This document shows positions 1 to 11,100 of a stretch of DNA of 64,000 nt, in pieces (position 1 is the first letter of the stretch; every line of letters starts with the position of its first letter). This DNA comes from Acridotheres tristis. Lineage: Eukaryota > Chordata > Aves > Passeriformes > Sturnidae. The position numbers and the translations under genes are program-made. The stretch lies in the NCBI GenBank assembly GCA_037013685.1, contig CM072884.1, positions 3,658,001 through 3,722,000 on the forward strand, written 5' to 3'. A model generated the notes under the pieces. That model did not search any database. It saw nothing but the letters and a program-made list of their open reading frames with translations, and was not told the DNA's origin.

Positions 1-3000
1 TTTCCTATTTATTTATTAATATTTTTTTCTAATTTTGCACTTTCTAATTGTATGGAATTGGAGCATATCTACTGAAGAAGCTTGCTCTAGTTTGGGTTTT
101 TTTAATGAGTCTTCTATTTCTCTGACTGCTGTTATTATACACTAAAAGGAACAGCTGCCTGAGATGCCAGTTTGTCACAGTGGAGTAGAAATACCCATGG
201 TGGTAGCACACTTTCCATTGACAAGAAAAAAAAGTGGAAAATCACAAAATTACTTTATTTTACAAGTGATTTATCAAGTTACAAAACAAGTAGTCTGTCA
301 CTATTTGATTTTTCAGAATAGTTTTCAGAACAAAGAATTCTTCCCTTGGATTAAAATAATGCAAACATTTTTACTTCATCCTGTTATTTTACCTCTTACT
401 TAAATGTATTCTGTGCTGTTTTCTGCATTTTCATCTGTACTGTTTGCAGTTTGAAATTTTCTGGTGATACTGTACTGATACAAGCTAAGACAATTTAAAT
501 GTCAGCCTGATGAATGTAGCAATAATGGTATGTGATAGATTTATCAAGTGTTCTATACAATGGTTGTGAATATCTCTTCTTACCATGTTAGCACCCAGTG
601 GCTCAGAATAAGAATAAAATTCCTACACAGAAGACACAAGGGCAAACATGGAACAGAACAACAGAATAATTAAATCAAACTGACCATCTAACTATTTTAG
701 CTTTCCTTTGTGTCTTCTGAATGTAAGAACAAGGATGAAATAAAGGTATCTTCCTTGGGATAAAAAATGTTACATAATTGCATACTGTTTAGTAAATCAT
801 ACTGTTTGTATATAATTGTACAATAAGTGCATCATTGCATCAAAATACTGTTGGAAAATATTTGGTATTGATCCTTACTGACAAAAGTACTTTTCATAGT
901 GAATTTTATAAACATGGAAAGAGCTAGAAGTCATAAAATAAGATACAGTTTTTAACCTGAAATTAAATCCACAGATTTCAAATGAAGTACCCTAATGAAA
1001 TTTAAGAATAATTTTGTCTATGTAAAACAAAAAGTGTTGATAAGTGAGGTAACACTATCAGGAATTCTGCAGAATATACCTAAATTCACAATCAAAATAA
1101 TTTCTAAATGTCAGTGAAACTGCCAGCATTAATATCTCATTAATTGACTGATAATTACTTGTACCTGGCTTCTTACTGCCACCCTGTAAAGAAAAGATAG
1201 GGAATGCACTGCATCTGAACTTAATGCAAAAGTAAGCTTTAATTAGAATATAACTGAATTCAGAAGAATAAAAAAGATACAAGGGAGGTCAGGAAAATGG
1301 AAAAGATTGACTGATGTTTTCTCTACATTATTTATGAGGGTTAAAAGGAGTCCTGCCTGCCTGTGCAAAACTCTGTGCCCTGATCCTGCTCAGGCAGCAT
1401 CAAGTGATTGATACCAATCTGAGAAAGGATGAACTTTATGTTAGACAGGAGGTGGGACTGATTTTAAGAGATGTGTGATGTCTTGGGCTCAATATGATTT
1501 CCCAGGACTTCCTGTGCTTCTCTGGCTCGGGCTCTGTGCTGTGGGGAGAAGGTGTGAGGAGAATGGAAGTAAATCCTCAGTGCAATTCATCTGCCTCGGG
1601 ATTCCGGACGAGCTCCTGACAGTTTTGTCACTCTTGTTTTAAATACTCTAACGTGTGACGTGTTCTGAGTAATTATCACCCTGTCTGCCAGGGATATTAG
1701 CCCAAGTGTAGACAGAAAAGAATGTATTGACACATGACTCAAAACTTTTGAATGCTGATTAGGAAGTAGGTGTTTCACTCCATGTATTCTTGTTTTAACA
1801 TGGAAGTTCTTTCAGAGTAGCTGGCTTCCCTTAGGCCACTGGAACCTGCCATGCTTTATTCGTATTTCCTTACACCTTCCATAAGTACAAACCATTAGCT
1901 GGATTTTATTGGTAAACGTTGTTGGAATATCAAGACAGCTCATTTTGATGGTCTTTATTTCTCTACATAAACAAAAAATAATGAAGAACCATTGTGATTA
2001 TCCAATTTGTATGCACATTGAACAGAAGTAAAAAAGCACTGGCAGTAGAGAGGCAGATAAAAAGAAGTCAAAACAGAAAACATTTCCTGTTCCCACAGAA
2101 CAGGACTCATTGATTATAAAACACTTGTAAGGATAAATGTGCTATATTTGAACATTCCTTATTTTATTTGTGCTACATTACAGCAATTGTTCTTTTATTA
2201 ATGGCTCTATACTGGCAAATTTCATTACTGATGTTAGGGGTTTTTTTAAATTATCTTTTTTTTATGCATGCTGTGAAGATACTCGCTTAGGGAAACTCCT
2301 AAACATGTATTTGCCAGGTTAAGGTTTCTCTATGGTGCTGCCTTCAGCACATTTCAGTGAAAATGTCACTGGTGCTTTCCTTCCTGTAAGTGACCAAGCT
2401 GCTCTTGAAGTCATCACTTCTGAAATGCAGTACTTGACTTTTTATTCTTTATTTAATTTTCAAGTAGTAATTCAAAGCTCAAGTTTTTAAATATCATAAA
2501 TATCAATATATTTCTTCTCCATGCAAGTAATTACAAGAAAGAAAGAAGCAAACTCTTTTGCTTTCTCTATAAACAACCCCCTTTTTTATAAATTACTAAA
2601 TATTATGCTTCAACTCCTGTGGTTATGGTGAAAAAATAGCTCTCAAAAGACTTAGTGGATCAGCTTATAAACATCAATAAAGACAGAAAAATACAGAATC
2701 AATAACTACAATTCATAGCAGAATTAATTTTTTTCCCAGAATTAGCGCATAGAATGGTAAACAGCAAAATAATGGGTAAAAGACAAGATAGGTCTATCTG
2801 TGGAAATATTTGAATTGGTTTTTGTTCACTGTCCTTCCCATTTATTGGGACAGGATTGTTAGATAGAGAGGATTAACAAAGAGAATCATCAATTCAGAAG
2901 AATATATTTATTCAGCTGTATTACAGGAAAAAGTGCCAATCCCCTTGTCTTCTTTGACATTAAAGTTAGAAAATTGACATATGTAGATGTCAATCATAGC

Positions 3001-4355
3001 ATGTAAAGCCACCCATTCCAACAATCCATAAGTAATACGATGCATGCTTGAAATACTGATTTCTAATGCATTTTCTCTCCAGGCCAAATTAAATCACTTT
3101 CAAGGGAACACTCAAATCTCTGTTTCTTATGAAAATACACAGCTTTTCTTAGTGCCTGTTTTCTAAGCCCTACAGTCCTTTTAAACTTTATATATCAGGC
3201 TCAAACTCTGTGGTTCAGTCCTTATGCACTATTGGAACACTCACAGCTCATGTGGCCTGTCCTATGCCCTACCTCCAGTCCTGCAGGCATTTCTGCAAGA
3301 AAATATCCTGCAAGCTGATGTAGGAATAGGAGGGCAAGAGATTTTGGCATTCTTTCATGAATAAAAATCTCTCCTCCCAGAATAACTCCCCTAAGAGTGT
3401 TCTTCTCATGGCTTCATACCCAGGCAGAAATAAGTAGCCAGATAGAGGGAAGGAAAGAAGAGACTTAGCAGAAAAGCCTTTGCTTTACTTGTTTATGGAT
3501 GGATATGAGTCGGTGATGATAGATTAGAAATCTCTAAGAAAGAGATTTGGTTCAGTATCATAGGGAAATTAAAATGAACATAATAATCTATACAGTATTA
3601 CATGGCAAAATTAAGATAAACTTGCAGTATTGGGAGGTCTGCTAGTGCAGAGCTTCATAATCTGCTTCAGAGTTGCTCTGTTTGCTAGTGTGAAAAAGCA
3701 CCAAACAAATTTTTATATATTATTTTTATCTGTTCAGTTACCAAGCTTCTAAGTTTTTAACATATTTATGTTGCTAGTTAGCATCTTAAGTGTATAAAAG
3801 GCCTAGAGGAAAATCTTGCTTGCTTGCTTTAAGCATTATCCTATGTAAAGTAGAAAATATTTGCATTTTCTTTCCATCTGTGAGGAAGCCTCTTGGTAAC
3901 AAATAGAACCTTCAATACAATAAAATTTACATGAAACAAGCTGTCATTTGAGAGCTGTGTGGTTGGAATGATGCCAGTCAATAATAGATTGCATACCTCT
4001 GGTTAATTTATTAGCCACCTGTTCCAGAATCCATTACAAGAGCACATTAAGATGCTATCAGGTTGGGGGAGCATTTTGAGCTTCAGGCCTTTGAGGATGT
4101 TTTTCGTGTAGAAAGCCAAGCTAATAGAAAACTGAAATGAACAATAGTACATACTGCCCTCCATGGAGAAGAAGAGGGAATATTCCACAGGTTACTGGTT
4201 TTGCCTCCATTCTCTTTCAGAAATAATAGAGGGGTTTATGAAAACTTCTTCTCAATTAAAATGGAAGCTAATAAAGCAAACCTAATAATGCAAAGATTGC
4301 AAGTGTTAGTGCAACTGATTGTCTTTACAGGCATGGGAATATGACAAAATTATGA

Positions 4356-4402
4356 GGTATTTTAGACTGATTTGTTTATGGTATTTTAGGCTAATTTGTT
4401 TA
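4356..4402. repeat. Tandem duplication, period 24, two copies
   Basis: GGTATTTTAGACTGATTTG (first copy from 4356) is repeated as GGTATTTTAGGCTAATTTG (second copy from 4380), each continuing into TTTA. Only two substitutions separate the copies, so the duplication is fairly recent relative to the surrounding decayed repeats. Confidence 0.9.
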
Positions 4403-4661
4403 CTGCTTTTCATGAGCAAGAAGGCATCATTTTCCATATTTCTGCAATTTAGAGCTTATTTTTTTTTCATAACCCAACTCATGAGAGTGTATTGATGCCA
4501 TGTGTACAGTTACAAAATAGAGTTACAAAACTAGAAGCTAAGAAATCTGTAGGGTGGAGAAGGACATTGGGCAGATTGCCAGAGGAATTAAGATTTTAAG
4601 ACTATGCCTGGATAGAAAAGGTTTGGATTTTATTTATCTTTTTTATATACCTAAATATATA

Positions 4662-4800
4662 TATTTCTGTAGCTCAGTTGGTGAGAGCATGATGCCAGTA
4701 ACAGCAAGGTCATGGAGTTGATCCTTGTACAGGCCATTTATTTAAAAGTTGGACTCAATGTTTCTTGTGGGTCCCTCCCAGCTCAGAATATTTTGTGATA
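4662..4800 (+). mobile_element. tRNA-Ile-derived SINE with CR1-type 3' tail (TguSINE1-like)
   Basis: The first ~75 nt (4662-4736) resemble a tRNA-Ile(AAT) gene. An intact A-box-like stretch TAGCTCAGTTGG is followed by an anticodon-arm region (GATGCCAGTAACAGCAAGG), a decayed B box (GAGTTGATCC against GGTTCGATCC) and a final GGCCA. The last ~55 nt match the 3' end of avian CR1: a TTGGACTCAATG-type stretch, GTGGGTCCCTCCCAGCTCAGAATATT, then TTTGTGATA. A tRNA head on a CR1 tail is the layout of the zebra finch SINE TguSINE1, which is mobilised in trans by CR1. The anticodon position reads AGT rather than AAT and the B box is degraded, so this is an old, dead copy and not a tRNA gene. No clear target-site duplication was seen. 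Confidence 0.85.
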
Positions 4801-7800
4801 AACAGCACATAGTAACTGTAGCATTGATTAGAGAGTAGGAACTACTGAGCAATCAGAAAAATATTCCTTTAGTATCTGAGTTTGTTGTAGAGGTATCTTC
4901 AGCTCATTACTGGCCTTGTGGCAAGAGGATAGCCAGAGGGTATTGCTGTAGGCATGAAGGGAAAGAGGGAAGAGAAGAGAAAAGGTGAAAACCTTAATTC
5001 AGCCTGTTGTCAGAAGGATTGTCAGAAAAAAAAGCCATGTCTGTGATTAATGCAGTATACCACATTTATCAGAATTGCCACGTTTGATTGTTAATCTTAG
5101 CTGAGACAGCAAAAGTTTTCATGATCTAGCAGCCCTTTAAGTGACAGACACAATTAAGAAGTTTTTAACTGTAAGTTGCTTAATGCTGAAGGATGAATAC
5201 TACGTTGAGACAGGAGTTTGTACTCTTGAAACAGCTTCACTTCAACCACTTATTTCTGGGTATAAGATGGAGTCATACTGCTCAAAATGTCATTTTGGAT
5301 AGTTTAATCTATCTCTAATGCTCCTGCTGCATATTCTCAGCTGAGAGAGAATGATTCAGGTTCTGTGCTTACAGCTGCACTTGGTTTCAGCCAGAAGGAA
5401 AAGGAGCAATAAAACACATGGAAATTTGTGTGTGATCCTTTGCTACTTTTCATCTTGTGGGGACGTGTTCAGTTTTGCAAAGAGAAGGGAAATACTGTTA
5501 TTCTGAGCTGATATCTTTTAGCCCTCGTGCTGTATGAATGTAAGTACTTAGAGAAGATACATTTCAGCAATGAATAAGACGAGTATCTCCTCAAGGAACA
5601 GCCTCACTAATATGCCATTCTTTAAAAAAATGTTACAGATACCTGATAAAGGCTCTGCAAAGTCCTACACATTTCTCCAAGCTGTCCACGTGTGCAGCTT
5701 TTGTTCAAGCAAACTGATGCTGAGAATTGCTAAATAAATAGACTTTTTTCAGGACTGATAGCATGGAGCAGGGTACTAAGTGGATCACAGTGTTGTAGTT
5801 CAGAGGATCTTCTGTATTACTAAAGCAGAATTTATGTTTGTAACAGACTCTTATTAATGACCTCAAAGTGATATTTTGGGTGACTTTACTGTAGGGTTTA
5901 TAGCTTAACTGGCCAACAGAGGTGGCATATCTCTGTCAAATATAAATATAGAATGGCTGATTCCTTTTGTTCCTGTTGTCTGTTTTGTTGCAGTGTGGTA
6001 TAAACAGAACAATGCCTCTGGGACTCTCCTTTTTATTAAGGTGCTTTGTCTGGAAGCCCTGTGACCACACTGTTCCTTGGCCAGGCAGCCACACGGAGCA
6101 GGCACAGGGTATTTGAGCCTGTGCCAAGCCTGAACAGCTTCTGTGATTGCTCTCTGCTCTTCTGGGGGCCAAACATCCTGCCCCAAACCACCTCAGTGGC
6201 ATTAATCCCATCTTCTTCTTCCACTGCCTGTGCTGACTTAGGCAGGAGAATAAATTCACTTAGACCAAGCAATTTTAAAAATAGCTCAGAAGTTGAGCAT
6301 ATATTTTCATGTTCTTTAGACTTTTTATGTAATTTTGTTCCATAATTTTAAGCCATTATTAAAGTGGCACCTGTCTTGCAAATGGCTGTTCATTTTAACA
6401 TAGTCATAAGTACTGAAAGCAGAACAAAAGATTAAAAAATCACTACTGAGTTATTTTTATGAAAACATCTCATCATTCCTAGCAGATTTAAAATTAAACT
6501 AAATTGATTTTAAAGCAGGAGCACTGTACTGTTCCCTCTGGTGAACTCTTAACTAAGATCAGTGGAGAAAAACCTAGTTCAGAAAATTCATGTTCCTGTC
6601 AGATCAAAAACTTTGTATTTCAGATTCTGCAAAGAACTAAGTTCTCTCTCACTGCTCATTATAAAATGTGCTACAATAGTCACCTTTAAGCAATACAAGG
6701 GCCATATAGTCTGGACAAATTCAGGAGTTTTGAAGCAATTATACCTGACCTTTATATCTGTGAGCATTTGCTAGAAACAATGATTTGAAATTAGTTTAGG
6801 AGAACAATTTATTTTAATGTTTAAAAATGCAGTCAGAAGGCTTTCTAAGCAAGTCCTATCCTCTAAGCTGGACAGACTCTTAAAGCAGTGAAATTTCCAC
6901 CACAATGTGGGGAAGAGTAATTTTCTCCACTTGAACAGAAAAAAACGTAATGTGTATGTCATCACAACAGAGAGGTCTGCTGTGAAAAAATATTCAAAAT
7001 TATCTGAGGCTAGAAAGTGGCAAATGAAAATAGAATTATTGAGAAACTGCCATTCTAGTAGGGAGAACCTCGGGGTAGTCTGGTGTAAAAAAGGCATCTA
7101 GAAGAGGCATAAAAATGAAGAGTTGAACAGCAGAGAAACCCCCAAATCATTTCTGAGTGGCTGTTTAGAGGGAGGATGAAGAATTTATTCAACAGGGCAT
7201 TTTTCTGAAGGCTTCAGTGTGCTGGACCACTTAAACTTTGACAAGAAATATAAAGGCTTCCACAGAACTACAGATCTCTTCATAAATTCCTGGTGCCTTA
7301 TTCAGATTTATTATTAATAGTTTTGCCTATTCCTCTTAATTTGCATGGAAATTAACTCTACCTGTGGAAAAAAAAATTCTGAATACTTTAGTGAAATGAA
7401 AATGAGCTTCCCTCACCTGTTCCCCTACCATTCTTGGTCAATTGTACATTTCCTCTGAGGATAAGAGGATGTTGGTCCAGCTTTGTGAGTGAGTCAGCAT
7501 TTCAACTGTGTGCCCAAAGGGGTGAAAGCAGGTATGAAGTGAATCACTCTGGGTTCATCTAGTGAATAAAAACTTTACTGACAGAATAGGAGGTGTTGAT
7601 GTTCACCACCAAGAGCAAAGCCTGAATTCCAGACACACCAGTTTGTTAAATGTCTTTGTGAACATCCCATGAAACAGGTATTGCATCAAAGCGCTGAAAA
7701 TGCAACAGCAGGAAAATAACGTTATCAAAGTATGGTCTAGTGACTAAAAATGGAGGATATTACCAAAGGCCTGACTTTATTCTGGGACCACATGACTTTT

Positions 7801-9129
7801 CAGAGCTCCTCAGCTGAAGAGCTGTGGGGAATCAGCACCACGCTGATAATTCACTGTGGAGCAAAATCAGGAAGTCAGAGAGTTTGGATAGATCTCATCT
7901 TGTTCCCCTTTTCCTCTCTCTCTCTGTGACTGATGACTGTTGTATCCTTTCAGAAAGCGAGGAAATAGGGATTTTAAATGGCTGTGAGATCCACAGAAAT
8001 ATTATTGTCACAGGATGTGGAATGGGAGCTCTGAAGCCCTCACCTTGCTGTTCAGTCCATCACAGCACATTGCCATGGGGGGTCTGTGAGCATAGAGGAT
8101 GCTGCTACAACTCCCAGGCAGTGTGCTGGCACATCTGCTGTAGCAGTCCTAAAGAAACCCAGAACACAGTGTAAGCTGACACTGTCACACTCAGCAGTCT
8201 TCAGCTGGTAGGGTTTCTCCACTGCCTCTTCAATTTTTGTGATGTTACAGTTGTGCAGAAATGAATGGACATGTGTCATGATTGGAGCATGTCCAGTTTT
8301 GGGGAAAAAAGTCAAAATTAGGTGAAGGTATTAAATAGTGAAAAAGTGGGAGGAAGATAAGGGGAGATGGTAAAGGATTTCCCTAAAATGAGAATGAGGA
8401 GAAAAAAGAGGATGCATTTCGTTGGTGAGAGGTTTTGTGTCATTGTAGCCCCTGCTGGGAAAACTTACTGAATTTGATTTTCCAATATTATGAAGATGTG
8501 CCTAAAACATGTAAATTTTACAAAACCGCTAAAATAAGATATATAAACTTATCCAGATTTATAATTTTATTTTAGTTGCTTTTATATGAATGCATTTCTA
8601 CTCTAAGCTCTTGCTAGAGTAATCTTCTAATTATATGAATTGAAAGCCTCACACAACAGGATGCTAATAGTATTATATAATCATTAGTCCAGAAATCACA
8701 GCCCTTTAAATTTTAAATATTTCCATTAAATTTTATGCACATTTAGACTCAGCTCAAGGAAATCTGTGATTCAAACCAAACGTTACTTGTTTAAATGCTT
8801 ACTGTAGCTCTGTGTCTGTGTGTTACAAATTCCCAAGCTCCACTTTACCAAGTAAGCCAAGAGGCTCTGATTCTATAAGGGAAAAATAACAGCAGTAACC
8901 TGTAGCTTTGTAAGTACTGAAAGCAGTGTGTTCTCTCCTGCCATTTAGGCTCAAATTATCCTTAATTTCAGATCTGAGTGTTTATAATCTTTGCAGAGAA
9001 GCTAAGGCTGGGAAAAATCTCCTTTTGTTTGCCAAGACCGCAGCTGGTGTCTCTCCTGTGCTGAAATCCTTTTGATGTCTCATCTGGCCAGCCAAATAAT
9101 CAGTGCTGGGCAACAGCTCCTTGTTGTTC

Positions 9130-9330
9130 CTGAATCTGGTGGAATGTCAGGGCGTGATCAGGGTCGAGGGAATGCATGCTGTCTTGGAGAAGGCAGAGCA
9201 GTGGGAAATAGTGCAGAACATGTGAAAGAAGCTGCCAGTTCACGTGCAGCAAACCTGCTCCTTGCTGGCCGAGCACCGGCGCCGATAATGATGCACTCGA
9301 GAGAGTCGCAGAGCTGGCTTCACAAGAAAC
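9130..9330. other. CpG-enriched islet inside the AT-rich intron
   Basis: About nine CpGs fall within 200 nt, including CGAGCACCGGCGCCGA near 9270-9290 and CTCGAGAGAGTCGC near 9296-9310, whereas neighbouring kilobases have almost none. A 110-codon open frame (+, 9072-9404) spans it, starting with two ATGs and ending after a CAG|GTAAAG donor-like site at about 9355. I recognise no protein. It may be an unmethylated regulatory element, an exon of an unannotated transcript, or a young insertion. Confidence 0.4.
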
Positions 9331-10854
9331 TCTCCAGGCTGACAAATCCTTCTCAGGTAAAGCAACAAATGAGCACTTCACAGGAGGAGAAGGGAAGAAA
9401 GTGACACGACAAAAAGCAGCTCCCTGCAGGGGTTTACGAGGCAACTTCCTTCCTCTCCTCTCTCACAAGATGCAAGTTACATAAATATTCAAAATAAACA
9501 TCTGCCATGGAGGTTGTACCCAACCCTGGTTATAAATTAAAAATAAAAACCAGAAGAGAGCTGGTAAGGAATAAAGGCCCAATACAACACAGCTGGCACC
9601 TTTTCCTTAAAACTGAGTAAATATTTGTCTTCTTGGTGTATCCTTTTCCCTTTTGATCTCTGAGAAAATAGCACATTACAAAGCCCCTGAAACCACACAT
9701 TCCAGGGAGACCCATAGCAATTACTCCATCACTTGGTGTGGAGGTTCCTCAGGTACAAGGTTCTTCAGCTTTCCTCTCGTGAGTGACTCAGGAAGGTTTG
9801 GGAGATAAGCAAGATGTGTCCTTGTCCTCCTACAGGGAAGAGCATTCAGTAGCTTGTCTACATTTGGAAATTATCTGAATAGCTGTTGCAAAATAAATTA
9901 TTCCACAGTAGCTGATCTTATACAAGCATCATTGTGAAATATTTATTGCATTTTCTGACTAATTTTTCAGAGAAGAGACAATTTTTCTGAGTTAGAAAAA
10001 CCCCACAGGGAGTTTAAGAGCTAATTCTTTAGTAATCATTTCCTGTGAGGTGATCTAGACAGACAGCTTCTTAGCACTGTTACAAGTGAAGAAAAAGGTT
10101 TCACTTTTACCTTCTTGTGAAAGGAGACACTAAGTTACACTGATCCAGTTTCACATTCATTTAGTGAGATTTAATTTCTGTTGACAGAATTCAAGGAAAT
10201 AAATACGTTTTGTGATCAGCGCCGCTGAGTTACTCAGAATAAAATATAAATGAAGCCCACGTGTATTTAACATTGCATGCTCAATGAACAGATCATAGGC
10301 ATCCTGTTCAATTATGCAATTAATTTTCTCTTTTCCCTTATAGCACATGTTTGTGGGTGGAAGGAATGAAAGGAAGTGGTATCTTGTTTCAGAATTGCAC
10401 ACCAGTCGTTTTAGATCTGTTAGACATGGGCAATACTGATGGAGTTAATTGAGCTGCAACTTATAATGGAGATGGAATTTTGCTCTCCCAGTGTTTGCTT
10501 TCCAGTTAACCTGTACTTCTCATTTATTAGTAATTTAGTTCAAAAATCCGTGTCTCTGCTTCTTTTCTCTTCATATTAATTAAACAGATCCCTTGCAAGC
10601 AAAATTCTTTCAACTTTAACAGTGTTGGCATTCAAACTTATTTCTTTTTTGTGAGTTAAAATGTGAGGCTTTAAAAATACATTGGGGAAATGTAGTAGGG
10701 GCCAAATGAGTCATCAGAACTCATTCTGGCTCTCATTTACTAGTCTGTTTTCCTCAGGATGTGGTATAATGATGCTCAAATTGTTACCTGCATTTGCTAA
10801 GTTAAGAGAGCCTGGTTTTTTAGGATAAAAAATAAAAGCAGATTGGAAATCCCT

Positions 10855-11100
10855 GAAGGGAGGGTGGAAAGAAGACAGAGCCAGACTCTTTTCAGTGTTG
10901 CCCAGTGACAGGACAAGAATTGATGGGCACACACCAGAACACAGGAGAGATTGTCTGAGCATTAGAAAACACTTTTTTGCTGTGAGTCTGACCAAGCACA
11001 GGCACAGGTTGCCCAGAGCAGTGGAGTCTCCATCCTTGGAGATAAAATCAGGCATCTGAGGATGCAGAGGGTTTCTCTGGGCACCTCAGCTCCCTGCTGA
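10855..11100 (+). mobile_element. 5'-truncated CR1 LINE fragment, ORF2 C-terminus plus 3' flank
   Basis: Frame starting at 10859 reads 66 codons without a stop up to TGA at 11057. It shows hallmarks of the CR1 ORF2 C-terminus: ARLFSVLPSDRTR, then RKHFFAVSLTKHRHRLPRAVESPSLEI. At DNA level CCCAGTGACAGGACAAGA and GTCTCCATCCTTGGAGAT are close to avian CR1 consensus. The reverse transcriptase and endonuclease parts are missing, as in most 5'-truncated CR1 copies. The 3' boundary is uncertain (TCTGGGCACCTCAGCTCCCTG may still be CR1). It is inserted in the same orientation as the host gene. Confidence 0.9.

Noticed and set aside
4662..4736. tRNA-Ile gene
   Set aside because: The B box and anticodon loop are mutated and the sequence runs straight into a CR1-type tail, so it is the head of a SINE and not a functional tRNA.
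5905..6345. Four overlapping open frames around 6.0-6.3 kb
   Set aside because: They occupy different frames on both strands over the same GC-richer 300 nt, which is typical of chance in stop-poor sequence.
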